From contig JAJYDE010000030.1 in the NCBI GenBank assembly GCA_021777755.1, forward strand, positions 1 through 48,430: DNA of 48,430 nucleotides, written 5' to 3'. Under the pieces are notes generated by a model that did no database searches, was not told the DNA's origin, and saw only the letters and a list, made by a program, of their open reading frames with translations. Position 1 is the first letter of the stretch. Every line of letters starts with the position of its first letter. This document shows positions 1 to 8,175 of this stretch, in pieces. The position numbers and the translations under genes were made by a program. The stretch comes from Deltaproteobacteria bacterium. Its GTDB lineage: Bacteria > Desulfobacterota > Syntrophobacteria > Syntrophobacterales > Syntrophobacteraceae.

Positions 1-2462
1 CAGCTCCAGCTCCATGGTCCCGTGCCCGAAATCGTCGAGGCCGTGCCGGAGTTGCAAAGGTTGGTTGTCGGAGCCGAAGTGAAATCTCCTCCGTTGCTGC
101 TTCCGCACACGCCGGTGACGATAAGATTTGCCGAGCAGCTTGCATTCGAGCCGCCGCTTGTTCCCCTGCAGGTCCAGCTCCAGGGCCCCGTGCCCGAAAC
201 GGTCGAGGCCGTACCGCTGCCGCAAAGGTTGGAGGTGGGAGCCGAAGTGAAGTCTCCCCCGTTGCTGCTTCCGCAGGAGGCGTTCACCATGAGGTTTGCC
301 GAACAGTTTGCGGTGGAGCCGCCGTTCGACCCCGAACAGCTCCAGCTCCAGGGTCCGGAGCCCGAAACAGTGGAAGCCGTGCCGCTGCCGCAAAGGTTGG
401 AGGTGGGAGCCGAAGTGAAATTTTGGCCGTTACTGCTTCCGCACACGCCGTTAACAATCGGGGGATCGGCCGTGCAGTTCGCAGTCGCCCCGCCATAGCG
501 TCCCTCGCATGTCCAGCTCCACGGTCCCGAGCCGGAGACCGCGGAAGCCGTGCCGATGCTGCAAAGATCCGTTGAGGGAGCCGAAGTGAATGTTCCGCCA
601 TTGCTGCTTCCGCACTCTCCATTTATTATCGCGTAGACTTCCCTGATCCTGCTGTTGGCGCTGTCGGCCATGTAAAAATTGCCGGAGGTATCAACAGCCA
701 CGCCGGCGGGCAGGTTCAACTCCGCCAAGACTGCGGCTCCCCCGTCGCCCGAATACCCCGCGGTACCGTTACCCGCAACCGTACTGATGATGCCCGATGC
801 ATTCACCTTCCTGATACGGTCGTTTTGATGATCCGCGATGTAGATATTGCCCGAAGAATCGACCGCGACCTCGGCCGGCTGGTTCAATTGCGCCGAGACG
901 GCAGTTCCCCTGTCGCCCGAATACCCCGGGGTACCGTTGCCCGCAACCGTGCTGATCGCCCCAGTCGATGCGGCCACCTCCCTGATGCGGTTGTTGCCAT
1001 AATCGGCAATGTAGATGTTGCCGGAAGCATCCACCGCGACTCCGGAAGGCTGGTTGAGCTCCGCCGAGATCGCCGGCCCCCCGTCGCCCGAATATCCCGC
1101 CGTGGCGTTACCCGCAACCGTGCTGATCGCTCCCGTCGATGCGTCCACCCTGCGGATGCAATTATTGTTGAAATCGGCAATGTAGATGTTGCCGGAAGCA
1201 TCCACCGCCACCCCGGAAGGCTGGTTGAGTTCCGCCGAGGTCGCAGCCCCCCCGTCGCCCGAATACCCCGCAGTACCGCTACCCGCAACCGTGCTGATCA
1301 TTCCGGTCGATGCGGCCACCCTGCGGATGCAATTGTTATTGTAATCGGCTATGTAGATATTGCCGGAAAGATCGACCGCAACACCCGCGGGCTGGTTCAA
1401 CTCCGCGGAAACCGCAGCCCCTCCGTCGCCCGAGTATCCCGCCGTCCCGTCGCCGGCGACCGTGCTGATAGCACCCGTCGATGCGTCCACCCTGCGGATG
1501 GAGTTATTGCTGGAATCGGCTATGAAGACATTGCCCGGAAGATCGACAGCCACACCCCCGGGCAGGTTCAACTGCGCTGAAACCGCCGCCCCCCCGTCGC
1601 CCGAATATCCCGCCGTGCCGTTGCCCGCAAAGGTGTCGATGATACCTCCCGGCGAGAGCGAAGCCGAAAGGGTCACCGGGTTTCCAGCCGCGCCGGCCCC
1701 GAAGCTGCCGTCCAGATTCCCCAGCGAACCCGTTTGGCCATAGTTGGTGTAGGAGGTCACTATGCCGGTCGGAGAGTTCTGGCCCCCGAGGGTCGTAATG
1801 CCCGAAAGCGCCACAACCAGTTGGTAGGAGTTGCCGCCTACCAGATTGACCCCGACCGTTTGCGGAGTTGCGGCAAGGCTTGAGATGCTGAACTTTGCCG
1901 AATTGAGCAGCGTGGAGGTGTTGGCGCTTTTGTCGGTTTGGAAGATCTGGACCTCTCCGGTCAGTTGGACCGGCGAGACGAAGCCGGCCCCGGCCGTAAT
2001 GGCGGAGTAAAGAGGCGCGAGGGCCGAGGCGGACAGAAGGTATTGGCCGGTCGAGCTGACCGTGAAGCTCCTGTCTATGTAGGAGGTGACGTTCTGGCCG
2101 GCCCCGAGAACCCCCGCCGGGTTGTCCAGTGCGAGATTGTTGTTGGCGGCATAGGCGTATACCGTAGCCCCCCCGGAATCCGCACTCGAATCCTGGACGG
2201 CGTTGCCCCAGGCGGCCGCCGCCATGCTCAACCCCGACTGAGATTCGTTTGCCTTTGCAACGGCCGTGTTTTCCGTATCACCGTCGGCACTCGACATGGT
2301 CTGGCCATTCGAAAGGGCCAGCATCCCCGGGAAATAGAACCCGCCGGTGTCTGTGGCGAGGTAGATGAAATTGTCCCCTGTCCACGTGATGCTTGCCTTT
2401 GCCTGCGACAAGGCAAAAAGTAAAATCCCCGAAATCACCAACAGACAGATTCTGCTCCTCAT
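1..2462 (-). CDS. Secreted NHL-repeat protein with C-terminal Cys-rich tandem repeats (3' end beyond window)
   Basis: The minus-strand frame from the ATG at 2462 stays open to the window edge (about 820 codons), so the C-terminus is missing. Residues 1-23 form a signal peptide (basic MRSR, hydrophobic core, AKA cleavage region). A beta-rich domain follows to about residue 270. Then come about six repeats of roughly 58 residues with the core GNIYIAD-NN-IRRV and AGYSGDGG (about 1640-640), which are NHL beta-propeller units. From about 640 to 1 at least four copies of a 56-57-residue repeat follow (CGSSNG, FTSAPT, GTAS, GPWSW). The pattern fits a secreted or surface beta-propeller protein; the ligand is unknown. 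The signal peptide and repeats are seen directly and the family is recognised; the function is not. Confidence 0.85.
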   Translation of the reverse strand, partial: MRSRICLLVISGILLFALSQAKASITWTGDNFIYLATDTGGFYFPGMLALSNGQTMSSADGDTENTAVAKANESQSGLSMAAAAWGNAVQDSSADSGGATVYAYAANNNLALDNPAGVLGAGQNVTSYIDRSFTVSSTGQYLLSASALAPLYSAITAGAGFVSPVQLTGEVQIFQTDKSANTSTLLNSAKFSISSLAATPQTVGVNLVGGNSYQLVVALSGITTLGGQNSPTGIVTSYTNYGQTGSLGNLDGSFGAGAAGNPVTLSASLSPGGIIDTFAGNGTAGYSGDGGAAVSAQLNLPGGVAVDLPGNVFIADSSNNSIRRVDASTGAISTVAGDGTAGYSGDGGAAVSAELNQPAGVAVDLSGNIYIADYNNNCIRRVAASTGMISTVAGSGTAGYSGDGGAATSAELNQPSGVAVDASGNIYIADFNNNCIRRVDASTGAISTVAGNATAGYSGDGGPAISAELNQPSGVAVDASGNIYIADYGNNRIREVAASTGAISTVAGNGTPGYSGDRGTAVSAQLNQPAEVAVDSSGNIYIADHQNDRIRKVNASGIISTVAGNGTAGYSGDGGAAVLAELNLPAGVAVDTSGNFYMADSANSRIREVYAIINGECGSSNGGTFTSAPSTDLCSIGTASAVSGSGPWSWTCEGRYGGATANCTADPPIVNGVCGSSNGQNFTSAPTSNLCGSGTASTVSGSGPWSWSCSGSNGGSTANCSANLMVNASCGSSNGGDFTSAPTSNLCGSGTASTVSGTGPWSWTCRGTSGGSNASCSANLIVTGVCGSSNGGDFTSAPTTNLCNSGTASTISGTGPWSWS

Positions 2463-2844
2463 GCACTTCCTCCTCTCATCAAGGTCCGGCGGGCATTCTG
2501 GCCCCTTTGTTCGAGCACCTTAACACAGCCCGCCCCGCCGGTTGGCGGAAGCGGGAAAAAGGTTGGTTCAAGGGAAATTTTCCGCAAGGGATTTTGCGAC
2601 CGATACTTCCGGGCAGGAAGATCACGAGAGGTTCTCAAGCCGATTGGCAGAGCAATTGCCGAAAAGGTCCCCGGGTCGGCTGCGATTTTCTTCGGTTTGG
2701 CCCGGGACTTGCTAATTACAGATCATGATTGTATAGTTTTTCTCCCCTGGAGTTGCGCCCGCGAACTTGAGGACGATGAACTCCAAAATCCGGATGGCGG
2801 ATTCGGCTGTCGAAGTTGACCGATTGTGCCTGGAAGGAAAGCCT
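2463..2844. other. Intergenic region between divergent genes
   Basis: No convincing gene. It holds the 5' flank of the NHL-repeat gene and, near 2709-2737, a good sigma70-type promoter for the histidine kinase. ATG codons at 2776 and 2803 are in frame with the kinase but have worse ribosome-binding sites than the one used at 2845. Confidence 0.5.
2709..2737 (+). promoter_or_regulatory. Putative sigma70 promoter of the histidine kinase gene
   Basis: TTGCTA (2709-2714) and TATAGT (2732-2737) are separated by exactly 17 bases. A start near 2744 would leave a leader of about 100 bases before the ATG at 2845. Confidence 0.55.
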
Positions 2845-3981
2845 ATGGATACTTATTATGCCCCGGCTGAGCGGGCAAATGATGAAGAACTTGCCCATCA
2901 AATTGATTTCATAAGCAATAATGCCATAATTGACGGGCTTCTCCATTCAGTTAGCGGGATGCTCGCGGTTTTGAACGAAAATCGTCAGATTCTGGCCGTA
3001 AACACCGTGCTGATGAAAATGTTGGGGATCGACAAGGTCGAAGACGTCTTCGGCTTTCGTCCGGGAGAAGCGATGCAATGCGTCCATGCTCATGAAATGG
3101 AAGGAGGATGTGGAACAGGTCCGTTTTGTTCAACCTGCGGAGCGGCTATCAGTATTGTCACCAGCCTGGCGACCGATGTCCCGGTGGAAAAAAAGTGCGC
3201 GGTGAGGGTTCAAAAGCAAAACGGGCAACATGATCTTTTTTTCAATGTACGCTGTGTTCCGGTGGCATACAACTCAAAGCGAATGCTATTACTTTTTCTG
3301 CAGGATATTACGCATAATCAATCCTTGGAAGCAATGGAAAGGGTATTTTTTCATGATATAAACAATCTTTTGAATGCTCTTGTTACTGCAAGTGAACTTT
3401 TGACACTCACCACCGATAATAATAGGCGAGATACTCTATCGCAAACTTTATATCGTCTTTCACTGCGTATTTCCAATGAAATATCCGCTCAGCGCTGCCT
3501 GTCTCAATCCGATGCATTGCATTATCGTCCTAAATTAATTATGATTCGTTCGAAGGATATAATTGTCGAACTTGATGATATATTTTCCAGACCTGTAGCC
3601 AAGGCTAAAAAGAAATTGATATTTGCTTCCGATATTCATGATGTCCCTCTGATTACCGAGCCATCACTTGTAATACGAGTTCTTAGCAATATGATTGTCA
3701 ACGCTCTTGAAGGGACCGAAGAAGACGAGCAGGCCAGAATGTGGACGGAGCTTTGCGATAACACGATAGCCTTCGCGGTATGGAACAGAAAGGCAATTCC
3801 CCCCGATATCGCCATGAGGATCTTTCAGCGGAACTTTTCCACAAAATCAGGACCGGGAAGAGGCTTGGGAACCTATTCAATGAGGTTGTTCGGAGAGGAG
3901 GTTCTGGGGGGGAAAGTCTATTTTACAAGTTCAAAAGAAGACGGCACGGTCTTTCGCTTCAGCCTGAACAGAGATATCTAG
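2845..3981 (+). CDS. Soluble PAS-domain sensor histidine kinase with Cys cluster
   Basis: A 378-residue protein with no membrane segment. An N-terminal PAS-type domain (about 30-155) carries C79, C89, C95 and C98 in a CVHAHE...GCG...FCSTCG arrangement that could bind metal or sense redox. The dimerisation helix has a candidate phosphoacceptor in FFHDINNLL (H170). The C-terminal HATPase domain has an N-box (NMIVNALEG) and a G-box (GRGLGTYS). This ATG was chosen because AAGGAAAG lies seven bases upstream; the frame extends back to 2767 with weaker signals. No response regulator is adjacent, so the partner is encoded elsewhere. The central part (about 3240-3720) is clearly more AT-rich than its neighbours. 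The kinase call is secure; the stimulus is unknown. Confidence 0.85.
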   Translation: MDTYYAPAERANDEELAHQIDFISNNAIIDGLLHSVSGMLAVLNENRQILAVNTVLMKMLGIDKVEDVFGFRPGEAMQCVHAHEMEGGCGTGPFCSTCGAAISIVTSLATDVPVEKKCAVRVQKQNGQHDLFFNVRCVPVAYNSKRMLLLFLQDITHNQSLEAMERVFFHDINNLLNALVTASELLTLTTDNNRRDTLSQTLYRLSLRISNEISAQRCLSQSDALHYRPKLIMIRSKDIIVELDDIFSRPVAKAKKKLIFASDIHDVPLITEPSLVIRVLSNMIVNALEGTEEDEQARMWTELCDNTIAFAVWNRKAIPPDIAMRIFQRNFSTKSGPGRGLGTYSMRLFGEEVLGGKVYFTSSKEDGTVFRFSLNRDI

Positions 3982-4225
3982 CCCCCCATTATCGGCCCGT
4001 CATGGAGCCGGCCCCCGAAAGGCATTGTCGCTCAAAAGCGGTTGGAAAGTTGCCCGCAAGGGTTTGATGGCCGCGCGAAACGAAGGGGGGGCGAAAAACC
4101 CCGCGCCCCCCCCCTCTTCTCGTTCACATTTCAGTAAGAGCAATGCCGTTTTGGGAACTGATTAAAAATAGGAATAAAGCCATAATTCTTTCCAAAAGAG
4201 GAAATTCGGCCGTTTGATAAATCTT

Positions 4226-4867
4226 TCAGCCTTTGGCCACTCCGACTCCGGCCGCGGAAGGCAGCGCCTCACTCCCGGCGAGGGGACTGCCAACGGGCAG
4301 GACCGTTCGGCCGAAGGTCGCATTCATGGCTATAGCACCCGAGAGATAGACCGCAAGGAGTCCTGAAATGAGCGAGCAATAAACCGCCACCTTGATGAAA
4401 AAGGCTGGAGCGATTTTAAAATTGAGGGCTATCAAGGCAACGACTATCAATTCCACAAACACGCCCAGAACAAAAAGCACACTCGGGCTCTTTAGGAAAC
4501 AGGGCAGCATGATCCCGAGCCACAGGCCCGCGGGCAGCCACATCCATGCATCGACTCCGAGGTCCAAAGGCATCTTGAAAGCCAGGAGAAAATACTTGGC
4601 GGTCAGACTTACCGCCCCGCTCAGCATGAAAAAGCAGGCGAAGACGAGAAACACGTTTCCACCGGCCACACTCTGGTCCCTGAATTCGATGATGGCCGTA
4701 ACGAGCTGAACGACGAAGCCGCCCAGAAACCAGGCGGCCAAAATCGGGCTCGCCTCGTGGGAAATCCTGCCTGAAAACAAGGCAAAAAGCCCGAAGCATG
4801 CGATTCCCAAAGCGCCCAACCCGGCGGGCAACGGGGTTGCGAACAGATGCTGATGGCTGTCGGACAT
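4226..4867 (-). CDS. GPR1/FUN34/YaaH (SatP) family acetate/succinate permease
   Basis: A 213-residue, six-helix membrane protein. The N-terminus has the family-type segment TPLPAGLGALGIACFGLFAL. A membrane segment followed by FRDQSVAGGNVF matches the second conserved stretch of the AceTr family, and a later helix has VYLSGAIAMNATFGRTVLPVG. Known members take up acetate or succinate in symport with protons; the substrate here is inferred. The ATG at 4867 is preceded by GGAGGAGA. The gene stands alone, convergent with the kinase gene. A promoter about 390 bases upstream would give it an unusually long leader. Confidence 0.85.
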   Translation of the reverse strand: MSDSHQHLFATPLPAGLGALGIACFGLFALFSGRISHEASPILAAWFLGGFVVQLVTAIIEFRDQSVAGGNVFLVFACFFMLSGAVSLTAKYFLLAFKMPLDLGVDAWMWLPAGLWLGIMLPCFLKSPSVLFVLGVFVELIVVALIALNFKIAPAFFIKVAVYCSLISGLLAVYLSGAIAMNATFGRTVLPVGSPLAGSEALPSAAGVGVAKG

Positions 4868-5630
4868 AATGGTCTCCTCCATGGACGTCGAATTGTAAGG
4901 ATCATTTTTGCGTCGGATCGAAATGGGAAATTGCACGCCTTGCACCATCTCGACCCCGCATCTCCATCGCCCCCGGCAAATTTCGGCTCGCCCGCAAAAC
5001 GCCACGGACATCCCCTCGTCCGGAGGAAATCACCTCTTGGACCTCCTTTCCGCAAAAGAATCGTTTCAGACCCTTCCGCTTCTTGATACCCGCGGTTACT
5101 GGCACCGCCGCCAATGCCTGCCGGATGATCGACGCCGCAAGGTGAACTGGAGGAGGAAGAACACGAACTGGAGAGAGGACTTTTTGTGCACATCGTCACC
5201 GGTTGGAACCCGATACCAATGCTCACCGAAGTGGCAAATGGCTTCAATGTGGATACAATATAGCTAAAAAACCCGTTTTGGCAAACAGGAAAGATGGCGC
5301 GGACCTCCGTTTTGTTTTTCCGGTCCGCGGCGGTGACCACCGCTCGGGCCTACCCGAAACCAAACCCGATCATCTCCACCCCTGTATGAGGCCCCCAATT
5401 TCATGACCGCAGCCATTTTCACCCCCGGGGCCGCGCAAGAAGCGCGTCTAGAGCCCTGACGCCCGCGGCTTTTACCCTCGCAATGAGTCCTTGCAATGAA
5501 TTTTATCTTCAGAAAGCCCTTTCCTTTGTTGCTTCCTTTAAAATTTGATATTAAAGTCGTGTTGCGTGCAAAATAGATGTTTGCCTGCGAATCGACAAAA
5601 AACAATTAAAGCGGAAGGATTCTAAAAGTT
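4868..5630. other. Long intergenic region
   Basis: There is no intact gene. It contains a candidate minus-strand promoter (5257-5284), a GC-rich hairpin (CGCGGACC 5298-5305 with GGTCCGCG 5322-5329) and the AT-rich upstream region of the cold-shock gene. On the plus strand, 5025-5263 can be read across one frameshift as a protein-like C-terminus ending FNVDTI and a stop, perhaps a decayed gene. Confidence 0.4.
5257..5284 (-). promoter_or_regulatory. Putative promoter upstream of the SatP-like permease
   Basis: On the minus strand TTGCCA (5284-5279) and TATATT (5262-5257) are separated by 16 bases. The site points to the permease, with its predicted start about 380 bases before the ATG at 4867. 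Confidence 0.4.
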
Positions 5631-5834
5631 ATGCCTCAAGGTACCGTAAAGTGGTTCAACGATCAGAAGGGTTTCGGATTCATCACGGTCGAAGGCGGCG
5701 GCAAGGACGTCTTCGTTCATCACAGCGCTATAGAGGGCGAAGGTTTCAAGACTTTGGCGGAAGGTGATCGAGTCAGCTTCGAAATCGAGCAGGGCGCAAA
5801 GGGACCGGCGGCGGTCAGGGTGAAAAAACTCTAG
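5631..5834 (+). CDS. Cold-shock domain protein (CspA family)
   Basis: A single cold-shock OB-fold domain of 67 residues, the usual family length. RNP1 (KGFGFI) and RNP2 (VFVHH) are intact and the N-terminus [15 protein letters not shown] is canonical. Family members bind single-stranded RNA or DNA and melt RNA structure. GGAAGGA lies about 13 bases before the ATG. An AT-rich upstream stretch and a possible long leader are typical of cold-shock genes, but no specific leader element could be identified. Confidence 0.96.
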   Translation: MPQGTVKWFNDQKGFGFITVEGGGKDVFVHHSAIEGEGFKTLAEGDRVSFEIEQGAKGPAAVRVKKL

Positions 5835-5856
5835 GCGATCGCTCAAAACCGCAAGC

Positions 5857-5887
5857 AAAAAGGGCTGGAGGAAAATCTCCGGCCCTT
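5857..5887 (-). terminator. Intrinsic terminator, minus direction (possibly bidirectional)
   Basis: An 11-base-pair stem (one G-U pair) joins AAGGGCTGGAG to CTCCGGCCCTT across a GAAAAT loop. On the minus strand it is followed by a T-run, so it suits the minus-strand zinc-ribbon gene. It could also stop cold-shock transcripts. Confidence 0.6.
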
Positions 5888-6038
5888 CCACCACACACCT
5901 TGAAACTCGCTCAAGCATGGGTTTGCCGCCCGGATTTCCGGTTGGCTCCCGGTCGGCGTGCGTCGCCGTTTTCCTCTGCGCTTGAGGTGTGGCAGGTTTG
6001 GCGCGCCCTTTGGCCGCCCTCGCCTCGCCAAGGTCAAC

Positions 6039-6353
6039 CTACTGAAACAATTGGCAATATTCCTTCAGAAGCTTTAAAAAATGCATCGTTGCCAGGTAGG
6101 TCATCCAGGTGAGAACAAGGATTGCGACGCTCAGACCGATCTTCCACGCCCGGCTGGTCCGGGGGCGAAACCAGATCAGTGGCAGCGCCAGAGGACCGAC
6201 GCTCAAAACCGCAAGAACAATGAAGAACTTTCCGAAATACCATCGGGTGCCGTCTTCCGCAATACGGCCGAAGTCTTTTAAAAATTCGCCGCAGTGCTTG
6301 CATTTTATCGCCTCGTCCTGAATGTCTTCGGCGCAAAAAGGGCATTTTTTCAT
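6039..6353 (-). CDS. Small zinc-ribbon membrane protein
   Basis: A 104-residue protein opening with a double-zinc-ribbon-like motif (KKCPFCAEDIQDEAIKCKHCGEFL: CPFC and CKHC pairs), followed by two hydrophobic segments (about 42-60 and 73-95). Such zinc_ribbon_2 membrane proteins are common and lack an assigned function. The ATG at 6353 has GGGAGGGAG upstream; the longer frame lacks a better start. It stands between a terminator and the divergent acyl-CoA synthetase gene. Confidence 0.75.
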   Translation of the reverse strand: MKKCPFCAEDIQDEAIKCKHCGEFLKDFGRIAEDGTRWYFGKFFIVLAVLSVGPLALPLIWFRPRTSRAWKIGLSVAILVLTWMTYLATMHFLKLLKEYCQLFQ

Positions 6354-6612
6354 CAACTTACTCCCTCCCGGTTGCTTCGCGCAATCATAGGGACTCAAGG
6401 CGAAAGCGGCAAGAAAAAATGGTGGCCCCGGATTTCGCCTAAAATGCCGGTCCAACACCAAAATCGGCTATTGTTCCGGAAGACCCCGGACACCGGCCGG
6501 TCTCGCTCACAGTCCCCCCTTGCGAAAACCCGCGGACCGAGATAGTCTTTAAGGCCCGCAGTCGGGCCGCTCCGTCCGGCCTTTAATTCTTCCAGCGAAA
6601 AGGAAACCGCGG

Positions 6613-8133
6613 ATGGGAACGCATGATTTCACTCTCCATGACCTGATCGTTAGAAACGCGCTTTGTTTCGGGGATCGTCCCGCCTGGTTTGAAGCCGATG
6701 AAAACAAGACGTTGAGTTTTGCCCGATACAGGGAAAGTATCGATCGCCTTGCCTCGGGTCTGCAAAAATCCGGAATTGTCAAGGGAGACCGCATAGGCGT
6801 TCTTGGCAAAAACAGCCTGGAGTATTTTTTGCTCTACGGCGCCGCGGCAGCCGTGGGAGCGATAATGCTGCCCGTCAACTGGAGGCTTTCGGCCGATGAG
6901 ATCAGTTTCAACCTGAGTGATTGCATGCCTGCAATAATCTTCGCCGACGGCGAGTATCAGGAGTTGATCGAAACGATAAGGCCCGGGCTTGCCTCGGTAA
7001 AAGCTTTTTACAATTTGAAAGCCGATGAGGGCCGCTTCGCCTCCTTTGCTTCCCTCATGGAAGAGGGAGGCGGCTTGTCCGACTTCGATGTCGGCGAAGA
7101 GGACGGCTTTGTTATCATCCACACCGCCGCAGTCGCTGGAAGACCCAGGGGGGCATTGCTGAGTCATCGCAACATAAGCTGTTCGAGCCTGCATTTTCAT
7201 ACGGCCTTGAAGATGACGCCCGAAGATGTTCACTTGAACCTTCTACCCATGTTCCATATTGCCGGGCTCGCGATGATGTTTCAAAGCTTTCACGCCGGAG
7301 CGCTCAATGTCAATATGAGTAAATTCGACGCCGTAAAAGCCGTTGAGTTGATTGTTGAAAAGAAATGTTCGGTAATGTTTGATTTTGCCCCCATTCTCTC
7401 GCTGATACTCGATCAGCAGGAAAAGAGCGCCAAATCGATCGAATCTCTCCGAGCGGTGGTGGGAATCGAATCCCTGGAGACAATGGAAAGATACCGGAAG
7501 GTTTCCGGAGGCACCTTTCACGTCATGTATGGACAGACCGAAACATCCTGCCTGGCAACCCTCGGACGCTTCGATGAAAGGCCCGGTTCGGCCGGAAGGC
7601 CCATTTTGCTAGGAAGAATCGAACTTTTCGACGAATACGACCGGCCGGTGCCGGTCGGCCGGACCGGCGAGATCGCTCTCAAAGGGCCGATGGTTTTCAA
7701 AGGCTATTGGAACCTGCCCGAGGACAATGCCCATACCTTCCGGGATGGCTGGCATCACACGGGAGATCTCGGACGCTTCGATGAAGAGGGCTTCCTTTGG
7801 TACGCCGGACGCAAGGCAGAAAAGGAACTCATCAAGCCGGGAGGCGAAAACGTCTATCCCGCGGAGGTGGAAAAAGTGATCCTTCAGCACCCCGCGGTGG
7901 AAGCGACCGTGGTTTTTGGCGTTCCGGATCCCAAATGGAAAGAGGGCATCAAGGCTGTTTGCAAGTTGAAAAAGGGGGCGTCGCTCGAACCCGGCGAACT
8001 CGTAAAATTCGTGGGCGAGCGCATCGCGGGCTACAAAAAACCCCGGTACGTCGAAGTGGTGGAGGAGTTTCCGCTCCTGGCCGACGGTTCCGCGGACCGG
8101 GCGGAAATAAAAAGGAGGCACGGAGGGGCCTGA
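6613..8133 (+). CDS. AMP-binding acyl-CoA synthetase-like protein with degenerate catalytic motifs
   Basis: The 506 residues cover the whole ANL fold: LLPMFHIAGL, VMYGQTET (about 301-308), HTGDLGRFDEEGFLWYAGR and PGGENVYPAEVE. Two catalytic sites are abnormal. The phosphate loop, normally YTSGTTGxPKG, reads HTAAVAGRPRG (170-180). The C-terminal loop, normally containing the catalytic Lys of SGK, reads DGSADRAEIK, with Ser about 493 at the Lys position. The protein may be a thioesterification-only or regulatory paralogue, or use another lysine. AAGGAAA precedes the ATG. The GalT-like gene follows 42 bases downstream, probably in one operon. Family is certain; activity is doubtful. Confidence 0.85.
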   Translation: MGTHDFTLHDLIVRNALCFGDRPAWFEADENKTLSFARYRESIDRLASGLQKSGIVKGDRIGVLGKNSLEYFLLYGAAAAVGAIMLPVNWRLSADEISFNLSDCMPAIIFADGEYQELIETIRPGLASVKAFYNLKADEGRFASFASLMEEGGGLSDFDVGEEDGFVIIHTAAVAGRPRGALLSHRNISCSSLHFHTALKMTPEDVHLNLLPMFHIAGLAMMFQSFHAGALNVNMSKFDAVKAVELIVEKKCSVMFDFAPILSLILDQQEKSAKSIESLRAVVGIESLETMERYRKVSGGTFHVMYGQTETSCLATLGRFDERPGSAGRPILLGRIELFDEYDRPVPVGRTGEIALKGPMVFKGYWNLPEDNAHTFRDGWHHTGDLGRFDEEGFLWYAGRKAEKELIKPGGENVYPAEVEKVILQHPAVEATVVFGVPDPKWKEGIKAVCKLKKGASLEPGELVKFVGERIAGYKKPRYVEVVEEFPLLADGSADRAEIKRRHGGA

Positions 8134-8175
8134 AAAGGCCCCCGGCCTGCCGGAAACATTTTCTTTGAAACCAGG

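Noticed and set aside
660-1640. Regular direct repeats suggestive of a CRISPR array
   Set aside because: The 174-base period and intact reading frame show tandem NHL protein repeats, not short repeats with unique spacers.
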